64,000 bases of DNA from Vitis vinifera (GCF_030704535.1 NC_081811.1:3240501-3304500), one strand, 5' to 3'; counted from the first letter of the stretch, positions 13,895-26,197 are shown. Made by a program: numbers and translations. The notes: generated by a model from the sequence alone, not told the origin.

Positions 13895-14635
13895 GACATT
13901 ATAATAAAATATTTAATTTTTTTTTCAATTTTCTCTCTTAAAAAACTTTCAAAAATTAAAAACTTTTTTTTTTCAAACTTTGTAAAAGCCTTTATACTTA
14001 TTTGATTAATTATATTTCGAAAGTCAATGATTTTTTTAAAAAAATTATTATAAAAGTCAACTTTTTATAAAAACTTTATTTTTATTTATATGAATTATTT
14101 GATATTTAATAAAAAAAATTTATGATATTAATATTGTTCTTAAAATTTGTAATTTTAGTTTTGTCTACAATGAAAAGGAAAATATTTAGTAAGAAAATAA
14201 TGGTTTTGTGCCATTCTAAGCTTTCTTAGGTTATATCATGACGAGAGAGACCATATCTCTATTTTAATTTGTTTAGAAGTAATGGGATGACGTATGATGC
14301 CATGGACCACTAAAAAAATATTCTGTGGATCATCATGCATGGGACAAAGAACAAAAATTAAAAAAAACCCTACGAGAAATTAGATCAAAGTTGCATCACC
14401 GTTAAAAATAAGAAGATGATCAAAGCTCGAAAGTAGACAAAAAAATAACAATAATAATAAGAAGAAGAAAAAATGCAAATAATTTGGCATACTAACTTGA
14501 TTGGGGTGACAATAGGTATTGGTGGGTCCTGATTATGTCAATGTCAAAACTTAATCTAATACGAATAATACTTGTGTAAATAACACAATTTCAAATGTTA
14601 CCTAATAATTAGGTTGAGTTTGGTTTTATCTTCAT
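13895..14635. other. AT-rich intergenic spacer
   Basis: Long T and A runs, a GA/AT-rich tract around 14435-14475, no supported gene or repeat boundary. Confidence 0.45.
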
Positions 14636-14880
14636 TGATGTCCCACATCGAAAGAAAATGTTTCTGACATTATATAAGTATAAATCCTCTTAATCTTATA
14701 GGTGTGTTTTAAAATCGTAAAAACTCTTAAACTCAAAGCAGATAATGTTTATAGGATTAAAAATTAATCATTATAAATAATATTAAAATTGATACTCAAT
14801 CTCGATGTGAGAGTTTGTTTAATCTCGTAAAATGATATTTGTTTATTTGATCCCTTAATCCATTAGACACAATGACGATA
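14636..14880 (+). mobile_element. Partial TRIM of the same family, plus orientation
   Basis: TGATGTCCCACATCG starts the LTR at 14636. It shares the CATTATATAAGTAT and GTGTTTTAAAATCGT words with the elements at 13423-13889 and 31060-31430. The LTR ends near 14775 and is followed by AATAATATTAAAATTGAT, a decayed primer-site region, and interior sequence (TGTGAGAGTTTGTTTAATCTC). No second LTR is seen, so the 3' part is lost. Confidence 0.7.
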
Positions 14881-15249
14881 TATATATTTACGAGTCAATT
14901 AATCTATTTATTTAAAAATAAATTTAAAATTCAACTTGAATAAAATTCATGCTATGAAAATTGATCCAAAATTGTTTTAATTTATACCCAATCCAAACCC
15001 ACAATAAGAAAACATGTTGAATTGATTATTGTGTTGACAAAACCAATCAAACTTTGCCACGCCTAACCCCAATTACTAAAAAGGATGAAAAGAATAGGAA
15101 TAATTTACAGTAGTTGAAGAACAAAATCAGGTACCGAGCTGACCTGTCATCCACAACCATTACGAATCCAGCCCATCGCAAAAGGACATGTGGGACTATT
15201 TTATTGCCCCCTTCATATCACAAAAATGAAAAATCTATACTTTTCCTTC

Positions 15250-15256
15250 TATAAAT
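15250..15256 (+). promoter_or_regulatory. TATA box of the small gene at 15320
   Basis: TATAAAT followed by a C-rich stretch, 64 bases upstream of the start codon, which fits a transcription start near 15281-15285 and a 5' UTR of 35-40 bases. Confidence 0.6.
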
Positions 15257-15319
15257 CCCCCCACCCACCAACTCCAGCCTTCCAATATCCTATCCTCATC
15301 GCCACTTCATTTCTCGAGG

Positions 15320-15538
15320 ATGAAGCCTACACACCTTCCCGGCGATGGTCCTCAGACAACGGTCGGAGAGAGGCTCCGGCTGGCCTATGAGGCGGCCGTC
15401 ATGGCCGTCGCCCGGAACTGGGCAGTGAAGGGTGGTGGTGTTCCAATTCCTAAAGAAATTGAGAGAAGAAAACACTGCTCAGCTGCCGACGACCCCATTA
15501 GAACCATGATGTTCTTGGGGTCTTGGAACCATACCTAG
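15320..15538 (+). CDS. Small basic protein of unknown function, 72 residues, intronless
   Basis: I do not recognise the family. A single open frame begins MKPTHLPGDGPQTTVGERL and ends MMFLGSWNHT before TAG. The middle is Ala/Val-rich and helical in character (LAYEAAVMAVARNWAV), then VPIPKEIERR. No signal peptide or membrane segment. Support for it being real: GC-rich codons against very AT-rich surroundings, a TATA box at the right distance, and a plausible AT-rich 3' region with AATAAA-like words. The overlapping frame 15190-15390 is a shadow. Function and localisation are open. Confidence 0.7.
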   Translation: MKPTHLPGDGPQTTVGERLRLAYEAAVMAVARNWAVKGGGVPIPKEIERRKHCSAADDPIRTMMFLGSWNHT

Positions 15539-16084
15539 ATCAATAACTTCCTTGATATTATCATAAATCACTGGATCTTCAATCCTAAAGTATTCATATC
15601 AAAATTGTAATCCTCTGTACTACTCCTCATGTTCAGATGATTGTACCTGTGAATCTGAAGGTATATATATATTAATAAATGAAAGATTTCTATGATTGAT
15701 GTCAATTATTTTTTTTAATTTTTTTTTTCTGAAGTCTATAATTATTATAATAGTGGGGATAAAAATCTTATATATGGAAGCTTTTAATTAAAAATAGAAT
15801 TTAAATTTTTAATTTTTTTCTGTCAGAATTAGAATTTGATCTCATTAATTTTATTATTATTATTTTAAAATTTTCTGTGAATTATTGGGTATTTTTATTT
15901 TATCATATGAAAATTAAAATTGTTAGAGGAAAATTTTAAAAAAGCCACGTGTAAAGCTCACGTTGATTGGTCACGGAGTTGTGTCCTACCTACTGGTGGG
16001 TGGTAGTGGACTGTCTGCGATTCCCAATCTACAGTCAGACCACATAGTTCCACCCAATCTCCAATCTACCCTCTGTTCTGTCCG
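15539..16084. other. Spacer between the small gene and FOLD2
   Basis: 3' flank of the small gene with T- and TTATTA-runs, followed by the FOLD2 promoter. The last 80 bases before 16085 become GC-richer. No other gene. Confidence 0.5.
15946..15951 (+). promoter_or_regulatory. G-box (CACGTG) upstream of FOLD2
   Basis: GCCACGTGTA lies 134-139 bases before the start codon. The ACGT core with G-box flanks is bound by bZIP and bHLH factors in plants. Binding here is inferred only. Confidence 0.4.
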
Positions 16085-18635
16085 ATGGCGTCGCCGGACG
16101 GTCACAAGGCTTCAATCATCGACGGCAAAGCCATCGCTCAGGCGATCCGGTCGGAAATCGCCGAAGAAGTCCGTCATCTCTCCGAGAAGTACGGCAAGGT
16201 GTCCAATCTCTCTTTCCCGGTCTAGGGTTTCGTGAAGTGATATCAGTTGTACGATGTTTGTATCAAGTTCAGAGCTTCTTCTAAATGGAGCTCTTGTTAC
16301 ATTTCTTAAAATTATGACACTCTGCTCACTCCATCTTCCCTAGGTTCCGGGGCTGGCGGTGGTCATCGTCGGCAACAGGAAGGATTCGCAGAGCTACGTG
16401 AGTATGAAGAGAAAGGCGTGTGCCGAAGTTGGTATTAAGTCTTTTGATGTTGACCTGCCGGAGCAAGTATTGGAGTCTGAATTGATCGGCAAGGTCCATG
16501 AGTTAAATGCTCTTCCTGATGTACACGGTTGGTCGGTTATGAATCTCATTGCATATCTTAATATTACACTTCATGTTGATCCGAGATATGATTTGTCCTT
16601 TTCCTCTGGAATATTTCTGAGTTTGTCCTGTTTTCCATACTGAATTTGCTCTTGCATAGTTGTCCAATTATTCTGTTGTTATTTTCAAACTCATTTTTCA
16701 GTGTTCAAATTCATGCTTTGGTAAGATATTGTGCATAAAATGCAGCATTTCGATTACGGAGACAGATTGGAATGGTGTCATTAGGTGGGATCTGAAAGAT
16801 GATCTTCACTTGAATATGGAACAGAAAAAGAAAATGCTGACTGCAAATGTCATTTAAACGGAATGGAATCGTTTGGAATTTTATGTACAACATAGTGTGA
16901 TGACTGTGGAAGTATGAAATGTCCAAGCACGCCTTTAATGTAATCCCATTTCTTGGGGCATTCTTTCTCGAATTGTTTGATTGTGATTTTAATGGAATAT
17001 TGCTAAAAGTGAATGAGGGCCTGGCCCTTTAATAATCCTCGCTGTTATGATTCGGACAGCTTCTTATTGAGCAACGGTGATAACTCTTTATATGTATATT
17101 GATATATATACACCTTCTATGTTTGATATAAGTTAATATCTCTGCAATGGATCTGCTATTGACAGTTTAAATGCATGATTTCCTACATTGACAGGTATAC
17201 TGGTTCAGCTTCCATTGCCTAAGCATATAAATGAAGAGAAAGTATTAAGTGAAATTAGCCTTGAGAAGGATGTTGATGGTTTTCATCCTCTGAACATTGG
17301 CAAGCTTGCCATGAAAGGGAGAGAACCTCTGTTCCTTCCTTGCACTCCTAAGGTACAGTGGCAATCATGAAAGACAGTGCATACGTTTAATCTCAAGGGT
17401 TACCTTTTTTAAGTTTTTATTAAGTTGATCGAGCAATTGTTTTTGAAGTACTTATAAATGGTTCTTAGCTAGGTCTACATGTTGCAGATAGCAATTTTAT
17501 TTTTTTTTGGTTGATCTGGGACAGTATTTTCTATGTAGGGTTGTCTTGAACTTCTATCCAGGAGTGGTATAAGTGTAAAGGGTAAGAAGGCAGTTGTTGT
17601 GGGTCGAAGTAATATAGTTGGATTGCCGGTTGCACTACTACTTCTGAAAGCTGATGCCACTGTTACTGTTGTTCATTCACATACTCAAGATCCAGAGAGT
17701 ATCATTCGAGATGCAGACATTGTTATTGCTGCAGCAGGACAAGCAATGATGGTAACAAGAGACATTTGATTTGCTTTTGTTTATTCCAAAGCTAATTCAT
17801 GTGCTACCTGGTCTCTCAAGTACTAGTATTTTATTTGATCTCCTTCCAGGATATTACACTTTGATGTTGTTGTTTTTTGTCTCCTTTTGAAGTCTTTAGT
17901 TTGCCTGTATCTAGAATGTGCTTCAGGGCACGGATTATCCTATAAATATAACATAGCACAATTCCAATGTTATGGTTGGCATATTCTTGAGCATCCACAA
18001 CTTACCATGTTCAAATGGCTAAAATGCCAAACGACCTATTATTCACAACCGACAGCATTTACAAATCTAAACATTACTTGGTGTAGGTTTTTGGATGTCA
18101 AATAATTGGTCAGGTTATGCTGTCTTAGGCCACATGAAGTGGTGCAACCTTCCTGTATACATGATATATAACATTGTCGATCATACTCCTAGTACATGGT
18201 GCATGTTCATACCCACTCTAATAAGCTGCAATTTTTATTTGATGGTCTAATCCTCACTTGCTTATTGAACAAATATGATTCTGTTTCTATTGTAATTCCT
18301 TTCTATTTTTGTTTAATTATAATCACTTTCTTGACTGGAATTCACTCTGATTGAACTGGTTAGCAGTGTGACTTACTTGGGCACTTAACATACATAATTT
18401 TCAGATTAAGGGCAGCTGGATCAAACCTGGTGCTGCTGTTATTGATGTGGGGACAAATGCTGTTAATGATCCAAGCAAAAAGTCAGGTTATAGGCTTGTA
18501 GGAGATGTTGATTTCCAGGAAGCATGTAAGGTAGCTGGATGGGTGACTCCTGTTCCGGGAGGTGTGGGTCCAATGACCGTGGCAATGCTGCTCAAGAATA
18601 CATTGGATGGTGCAAAGCGCGTGATTGAACAGTAA
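16085..18635 (+). CDS. FOLD2: Bifunctional methylenetetrahydrofolate dehydrogenase/cyclohydrolase (FolD), cytosolic type
   Basis: Interconverts 5,10-methylene-, 5,10-methenyl- and 10-formyl-tetrahydrofolate using NADP, supplying one-carbon units. Exons 16085-16198, 16344-16527, 17195-17352, 17539-17751 and 18405-18635 give 299 residues, the length of the Arabidopsis cytosolic enzyme. Catalytic Y56 and K60 lie in [18 protein letters not shown] (103-111) and KDVDGFH (124-130) are folate-site motifs. GRSNIVGLP (174-182) is the dinucleotide-binding loop. [11 protein letters not shown] (271-281) is the family signature near the C-terminus. There is no N-terminal extension, which fits the cytosol rather than a plastid or mitochondrial form. 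Every motif is intact. Confidence 0.95.
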
Positions 18636-19204
18636 ACACCTTCTCTGTTCAGTTCCTATTAGGACATTTTGTCCACTGTGCAATTGATAAAATTTTCCCT
18701 CTAGTAATGCTATTTGGAAGCACATGAAACTATAATCTAATAATAATAAAGCAGTTTAACATTGAATTTTACTTTGCTTGTTAGTAACACCCTAAGCTTT
18801 TCTCCTACTATCAGTAGCTGTATGAATGGAATAAGAGCAAGCAAAAACCCGGAGCTTTACTTTTGGATGACCAAACAGTATCGACCTTTGGGCATAAGAG
18901 CATCCAAGCATCTAGCTTAGCCCATAAGCCTCCAGTTTAGACTAAGGATACTTTGGATGGTTTTCATCGAGTTTATGTTAGAGAATATATCATAAATAGG
19001 GGCTCTTTAAGACATAATGTGGATGTGCATATTTGCTTTTACATAAACTATCTTGTTGTTTCATTTGATTTAAAGGATTCTTACTGGATGAGAACATTTT
19101 AAGGGATGCTCCCTCTCTTTCATGATTCGAAAGTAAGAGGAATCCTAAAATCTCCCGGACTAGCATTTGATTATAATTCTATTATTTATTGACTGAATCC
19201 ATCA
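18636..19204. other. 3' flank of FOLD2 and unclassified spacer
   Basis: Contains AATAATAAT and AATAAA-like 3' processing words near 18740-18755, then sequence with no recognised feature up to the Copia remnant. Confidence 0.45.
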
Positions 19205-19850
19205 TGACTCAGATTGTTGGAATCACCACAACACAATTAGTTTTTGGAACACTCTTGAAAGGATGTTTACTACAACTAATCCTGCTCGGGACAATGGAGC
19301 TTCGATTCATGCTTCAAAAAACCAAGAAAGGATGCAAGAAGATGATGGATCACATCTTAAAAATCGAAGGCATAGCAAATAATCTTGCTACTATTGGTGG
19401 TTTGCTCTCTAGTGGTCACCAATTTGAGTCTCCTCAGGGCTATTGGAGACTTAGCCAAATGTTAACTTCAGGGCCCTGTGGGATTATTTGAGATGCACGG
19501 AAGCTGGCCCGGACATCCATGGTTATAAAAAAAAAAAAAATATCTTGCTAGTATTGGTAAGAAAATTAATAACATTGATCACATCTTATATCTTTTAGGT
19601 GGATCAGGTTCTGAATATAATCCTTTTGCCGTAACCTTGACAACAAGACTTAACATTAATCTTGAACAAGTTCACAGTCTGTTCCATACCCAAGAAAATT
19701 GGCTAGATCAACAAAATTCAATTGATGACAGCAACTTGATTCAAGTAAGTGCCACTATCTATCAGAATGATAACAAAAAGAAAAGGAAAACTCTAGCAAC
19801 CTTTCTATGGCCATTTTCATCAATCATGTGGTCAAGGAATTCAACAACCT
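19205..19850 (+). pseudogene. Ty1/Copia gag remnant interrupted by a SINE
   Basis: Two pieces of a Copia capsid (gag) frame are readable: MELRFMLQKTKKG..MDHILKIEGIANNLATIG before 19399, and NIDHILYLLGGSGSEYNPF..LTTRLNINLEQVHSL after 19542. In Copia gag proteins these segments are continuous, and the SINE at 19399-19541 explains the break. The frame before about 19285 is also shifted. No zinc knuckle, protease or reverse transcriptase follows, so it is a dead fragment. Confidence 0.8.
19399..19541 (+). mobile_element. tRNA-derived SINE with poly-A tail and 17-bp target duplication
   Basis: A 143-bp insertion ends in 14 A's (19527-19540) and is flanked by the direct repeat ATCTTGCTACTATTGGT (19382-19398) and ATCTTGCTAGTATTGGT (19542-19558), 16 of 17 bases equal. 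Near the 5' end AATTTGAGTCTCC resembles a pol III B box (GGTTCGAGTCTCC). The 3' body has CAAGCTGGCCCGGACACCC-like wording (AAGCTGGCCCGGACATCCAT) that I associate with a widespread plant SINE group. A long target duplication plus poly-A is the mark of LINE-driven retroposition. It is probably 5' truncated. Confidence 0.82.
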
Positions 19851-19859
19851 GACCTCTCA

Positions 19860-22204
19860 CAATTGAATTTTTTATTTTTATAAATGAATAAACAAGAAAA
19901 TATGTTTGATAATTAAAAAATAAAAAGTATTTTTTTATTATTAAAATTAGAAAACAATTTTTTGTTCTTAAAAATATAAAACATGTTTTTTTGGAAATAT
20001 ATTTGATTATTTTCTTAATTGTTTTAAAAAATAATTTAAAATAAAGCAATGCACTTAAAAGTTTTGATGACTCTTTTAAAAAATAATTATATTAGTACAA
20101 AAAGTAATTAAAAATAAAGCAATACTCATTAAAGTTATGTTTAAAAAGTATTTTAAAATATAGAAAATATGTTAAAAAAAATATTTAAAAATATAGAAAA
20201 TATGTTAAAAATATTTCGAGTTCCACGATCTTTCCTTCTACAAATTATTTGGGAACAGTTTTAAAAAACAATTCTCAAAAACCATTTTTCCAAAATTATT
20301 ATTAAAAATTCTTTCCATTATTTTCGAAGCAATTTTAAATGAATGCAAAATAATTTTTTCCTTTTTATTTCTTACTAAAGATTTTATTTCCCATGAATTC
20401 AAAGAAAACTCACCTTCTAAAATAATTATTTTAGTGCTGGTTTGAAAACTGTTTTTAAAAATAATATTTTGTTCTATAGAATATAAAACAAAGTATTTAT
20501 ATAAGTGTTAAAACTTAGGTTTAACAATTTTTTACTAAAAATAATTTCTTAAAAAATTGTCCTCAAAACATGTTTTTATAGGAGATTTAAAGTGTTTTGA
20601 AGTATTTTTTTTATAGAGTATTTAAAAAATAAAACAAAATATGAATAATACTTTAAAATATTCTATGTATAAATGTTAGTATTTTTATAAAGAATACATA
20701 AGACAAATTATTTTATATTTAAGTTATTATAAAAAAATAAAAAATAAAAAATACCATATAAGATAGGCTATGGGTGAGACCCAAAATGGTCATCAACTTT
20801 GATAAGATTTTAGAAAGCATTAAAATATAAAAACTCAAATATACTGTTATATCTTCCGCTCTCAAGTCAAACATATCCCTACTTTGTCTTTTCTTTATCT
20901 TATCTTTTTTTTTTTTTTTTTCTAATTATTGTTATTTTAAAGATACTATAAATAAATTATTCAAAATAATAATAATAACAACAACAATAATAATATAATC
21001 CTAAAAATTATTATTTTATTATGATAATTAAAATAATAAATTTATTATACTTTTTATTATGTGGATTTCATAAGAAAATATTACAATAAAAAAGTTATTT
21101 TTATATTTTTATTAAATAGATTTTAGAAAATTTGAATTGTTTAACTTTACAATATAATTATTAAAAAAAATATTATAATATTTTTTTATAATTGTTAAAA
21201 AGAGAAATTAAGGCATGTCCTAATATATTGTACTTTTAATATACTTATATTATAAATTCAATACATGAGTGTTCATATGACTTGTACCTACGATTTATAT
21301 CCTTTTTTTTATTCTAATTATTATTATTATTATTAACCTATCAAACAAGAATAATATTAATGCTAGTACATATAAATAATATAATAATGAATTATAAATT
21401 ATTGTTTAAGTAATTATTATTTTAAAAATATTATAAAATAACTTATCCAAAATAATAATAATAATAATAATAATAGCAATATACAATATAATTATTTTAA
21501 AAATTATTATTTCATTTTGATAATTAAAAATATAAAGCTATTATATTTTTTTTTTTATATAGATTTCTTGAAATGTTTAATTTTGTAATATAATTATTAA
21601 TAGAAATAATTTTTAATAAAGAAAATCATAAACTTTTTAAAAAAAATGTCTTTTAAGGTTAATTTATAGTAAAAATAATTTTAAGAAGTATAAAGCAACT
21701 ATTGACAAGTGTTTGTTTAAAAAAAATAAAAATTAAATTAAGTTATGTCTTAATGTATTATATATTTAAAATATTAATATTGTAAAATCAATATATTTTT
21801 GTCATACTTATGACTTGGATATAATATTAATTCTATTAATAATATTAGTAATAAAATTAATGATATAAAACTAGTATCATAAATAATAATATTAATGGGA
21901 TGTTAATGATAATAACAATAATAATTTAATTAGTCTTAATGTAGCATATAAAGCATAAAGGGCAAAATAATAATAATAATAATAATTTTCTAATGAAGCT
22001 TACAAGCCTTAAGAATTAAAAATAAATAAAAATTATTTTCTAGGGTTTTTTTTAAGTAGTAATAAAAATATAATAATATTATTTTTAATATAATGTTAAA
22101 AACATGAATAATAATCACAAAAATAGATAATATCAATAAGAATGATATTAATATTAATATAAATAATTTAAAATACTAATATCATAAATAACAATATTAA
22201 TAAT
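19860..22204. other. Extremely AT-rich spacer with TAA/AAT runs
   Basis: Almost pure A and T with many AATAAT runs. A segment at about 20430-20590 has the AAAACTGTTTTTAAAAATAAT wording of the TIR element at 55157-55531 and may be a decayed relative. No gene. Confidence 0.5.
20920..21900 (+). repeat. Diverged tandem duplication, unit about 0.5 kb
   Basis: Two blocks share order and wording. AATTATTCAAAATAATAATA near 20957 pairs with ACTTATCCAAAATAATAATA near 21441, and the pair TCCTAATATATTGTACTTTT..CATATGACTTGTACC (to about 21287) matches TCTTAATGTATTATATATTT..CTTATGACTTGGAT (to 21820). The offset drifts from about 485 to 533, so indels have built up. Low complexity lowers confidence. Confidence 0.55.
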
Positions 22205-23556
22205 TGTTAGGAATTTTAGGCTAATCCAACATATAGTAATCACCCTAAAGGGGGGGGTGAATAGGGTGATGGTCTCTTTTTCACAAATATAAACTATGCA
22301 AAAATAAGAGACAATTATATGCAAGTATATAATAAACAATAGAATGACAATTGCATATAATTTAAAAGAGTAGAGAAGAGAGAATGCAAACACAAGATTT
22401 ATAGTGGTTCGGTGCAACCCAGCCTACATCCACTCTCCTCTAGCTTCAATCCCAAGCTTGAGGTTCCACTAATTCAAGGCTTCCAAACCAAGCCTTCAAG
22501 CAATATAATTGGATTATGGTTCCAATTCACCCTCTTGGACTTTTGGCTCCAAGCACCCTTTACACTTCTCAAGTGATATCTCACTCTTGAACAACCCTTC
22601 AAGTGATATCACACACTTGAGAAACTTTCTCTCAATGGTTTACAAATAAAGATCTCACAAAATCCTAGCACAAAACTTTTAAACTCAAATGATACAAGAA
22701 AAACTAGGATTGAATGGTGCACTAAAGATATGCAAGTTTTAGAATAATGGTGCACTCAAAAACACTCTTCTAAGGCTCAAATATATTCAAGAGATGTTTG
22801 GAAAGGTTAAACATATGAAACAATGAAGATTGAAGCCTTTTTATAGAAGAAAAAAGCTAAACTAACCGTTGGAGGTTCGACCGGTCGAGCTAGGGGTCAA
22901 CCGGTTGACTAACCGTTAGGAAAAGTGACCGTTGGGCCTCAATCGGACCTCAACCGGTTGAGGTTCAACCTTGACCGGTTGAACAAGCATTCTGGAAGAG
23001 AGAGAAAATTTTTGTACCGGTCGATTGGGTACTGTTCATGGGTCAACCGACACTATTCATACCTCAACTGGTTACTGTTCATACCCTCAACCGGTTGAAC
23101 TAGGGGTCGACCGGTTACTGTTCATCTGGTTCACCTGATTTAACCGATTGAGCCGTTTTTGGCTTAAAAACCAACTTTTTCAACTTAAAACCTTTTAAAC
23201 AAGTTTGAAACAACATTTGACACAAGGTTTTAGTTGAAAACATGAAATCATCCAATTTTAAAAATATTTAAAACAAAATAACCCTTGGATGATTTAGGTG
23301 CATAAGTAAGGAAAATAATGCATGGAAATCCTAGTACACCAACAACCTTACAAAGAGATCTTATGAAGCTTGGATCTTTGAAAAACACTTCTCTTTGAGG
23401 TGGTCTTCTTCTTCATGATTTCTCTTTGGCTTGAATTGTCTTTGTGATTGCCACTTTGGAAATCATCTTACCTAATCACACTTGAAATATGATCATTAGT
23501 TGTAAACCTTGTTTTGTTATCATCAAAATCAAGATTAACCAAACCTTGGTTTCACA
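22205..23556 (+). mobile_element. Solo LTR, 1352 bp, with 5-bp target duplication
   Basis: Begins TGTTAGGAATTTTAGGC (22205) and ends GGTTTCACA (23556), the TG...CA form of LTR ends, and is flanked by ATAAT on both sides (22200-22204 and 23557-23561). It carries a GGGGGGGGTGAATAGGGTG word near the 5' end, a block around TTTATAGTGGTTCGGTGCAA, and a cluster of CCGGTT words at 22865-23155. No protein is encoded and no partner LTR follows, so it looks like the product of LTR-LTR recombination. The flank is AAT-rich, which weakens the duplication a little. An older copy lies at 10460-12530. Confidence 0.75.
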
Positions 23557-24269
23557 ATAATTAATAATAATAATGTGTAAAAAATACAGTAAAATTAAAA
23601 GGGAGAATGGTACAAAAGGGTAGGTTGGGCATAACAATTACTAGAAAGGGTGGTATCTTTTAATAATTATTGGGGAGGACTTTAATAGGCTTAATATACC
23701 AAAACTACCATTTAACTAAAACTTTTAAAATTCAAAGCATTTAAAGTACTTCACTTGATTTGTCAATACATTTATGGTACATGGGTCCCACATTTATTGT
23801 AATTATTGATATTTAAATTTTAAATCAAAATTTTGGGTTTATCCCTTACAATTATATATAATTTGTTATTTAAATTTACTATTTAAAAAAAAATTTTAAA
23901 AATATTTTCAAAATATCATTTATTGTTTTTTTACCTTTTTTATTTTTATTCTAATTTTAAATTTTATGAAAAAAAAAATAAGTTTTATAATTATATAATA
24001 AAAATGATGATTTTTTCATATATATATATATATATTATAATTTTAAATTGATAAATTATGTTTTTGTATTAAATTTAAGGAAGATAAAATGTTTAATTTT
24101 TCATTCAAATTCTCTAAAAAGAATAAGAAAATGGATAGAGAATGTTTAATCATTTTTTATTTTTATAATAAAATAATTTTAAAAAATTTATGTGATTTTT
24201 TTCTTTTGCATAGTGTTTTTTTTTTCTCAATACATCGAGTGGATGATGTTAATATATTTGATATGTTGA

Positions 24270-24745
24270 ATATTAATAAGGTATAAAAGGTGATCCTCAA
24301 TATTATTACTTTTGTTATAAAATATAGGTACAACAAAAATATGTTATAATTACAATATAAATACACTTACATTACAATACATTACAATAAAACCTAATTA
24401 AGAAATTTATGAAATTTTTTATAAAAATGATAATTTTGTATGATCATACCATATTTCACAACATACCTATATCATAAATAATTTCTGAAATCAAATGAAA
24501 TACTAATTTGAATTCACGTAGTTTATATATATGTATATACAAAAATTATTAAATAATTTCAAAACACTAAATAAATGTTGTTAATATATTAATACAATGT
24601 GTTAATACTAATATGGTATGAATAAATATTTTTAGAATTATTACTTTTGTAATGAAATATAAGTACGACATAAATACATTATACTTACAATATAAATACG
24701 CTATCATTACAATATATTACAACATAATTTAATTTATTTTTATTT
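24270..24745 (+). repeat. Diverged direct repeat, offset 335 bp
   Basis: TATTATTACTTTTGTTATAA..AATATAAATACACTTACATTACAATACATTAC (from 24301) is echoed by AATTATTACTTTTGTAATGA..AATATAAATACGCTATCATTACAATATATTAC (from 24637). The block between is unrelated AT-rich DNA. Origin unknown; it could be paired ends of an old element. Confidence 0.65.
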
Positions 24746-25067
24746 AATTTTTTCACGTACTATATTATCCAATGAATAATTGTGAGTTATTCCATTGAAT
24801 AAGTGTGTGTTAGTCAATTGAAAATTTATATATTATTCAATTGATGAATGCTCGTAAAAAATAATTATTCATTATATTATGATAACAAAGTTTTTAATTG
24901 TATGATTTATATATAAAATGATATAATAACTTTAGGATATGGTTTTTATTTATGAGATATTAAAAATTATTTTTTTTACAATGTTCTTTAAAAAATCTCA
25001 AATTTTTTGAAAAAAAATAGTAAATTTTTAAATAGTCAATTGTTCAAAAGTGACAACAATTTTTTTA

Positions 25068-26197
25068 GAGTTTAAGATCAAAATAATCCATGTAAAAAAA
25101 ATGGTAAGAATAGTACCCATCTCAAAATATTTGTCAAAGTAATCTTTTGTATCCACGTAAGCATCTACATGGATCTTTTTTTTTAAGTGTAAAAAATCAC
25201 CGTTGATAATTGTGGTTTTAAAAGTTTCAAAAATATCCTTAAAACCATAGTCTCTACATGTTACAATTTTCCTTAAAACCATAGTTACTAACTGTAGTTT
25301 CAAAATTATTTTGGTTTTAAAAATATCCTAAAAACCACAGTTATAGACTGTGGTTTCACACTTATCTTTAAGGGGAACTCATATAACCATACATCAACTA
25401 AAAAAATATGAGATTTTAGAATTTTGTTTTTTTATTTTTAATTTTAGTATAAATTATGGATGTACTTAACGATGTACCAAATTTCCTTAAAGTTCGTTTT
25501 AGAGTGGAAAATTTTTTTTACAATTTTCTATTGTCAGTTTAAAACTATTTTTTTTACAAATTATCCTTAATAAATTTTTTCTTTACGACTGTTTTAAAAT
25601 TATATATATATTTTTTTATCTTTATTTTTTTTTTCATATTTTCCTTGAAATTTTGAGAAAATAATTTCACTTATGTGCATTCCCATATAAAATTTATATA
25701 TTTATGGTAAATAAAATATTTATTTATTTTATGAATTCTATCACATATGAATAAAAGAAAATTATTTTTTCATATTATTTTTAAATTTTAAAATAATTAA
25801 ACAAATTGTTTATATTATTTAAAATTTTATATTTTCATAAAAATAATAATGTTAATGATTATGATTTTAGGTTATTCCTTACTAATTGTGGTTTAATGGT
25901 TATCATAATAAAAAATATTTTACCATTAAAATGAAGGTGGATTAGAAATAATTTTGAAACCACAATTAATAACTATGATTTTAAGGAAAATTGTAAAATC
26001 ACAGTTTGTGACTGTGGTTTTAAGCATATTTTTGAAACTTTTAAAACCACAGTTACCAATGGTGGTTTTTTACACTTAAAAAAAAAATCCACGTGGATGC
26101 TTACGTGAATACAAAAGATTAATTTGACAAATATTTTGAAATGGGTACTATTCTTACCATTTTTTTTTTACAAATGGATTATTTTGGTCTTAAATTC
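25068..26197. mobile_element. Mutator-like non-autonomous element with about 250-bp terminal inverted repeats
   Basis: The left arm 25068-25313 is repeated in inverse order at about 25945-26197. Shared blocks include TTTAAGATCAAAATAATCCA at the tip, TGGTAAGAATAGTACCCAT, CAAAATATTTGTCAAA, and AAAACCATAGTTACTAACTG. The ends begin GAG, and flanking 9-mers ATTTTTTTA (25059-25067) and ATTTTTTCA (26198-26206) differ at one base, which fits the 9-bp duplications of Mutator elements. The interior is AT-rich and has no transposase. Each arm itself contains several AACCACAGTT / AACTGTGGTT words. Confidence 0.8.
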
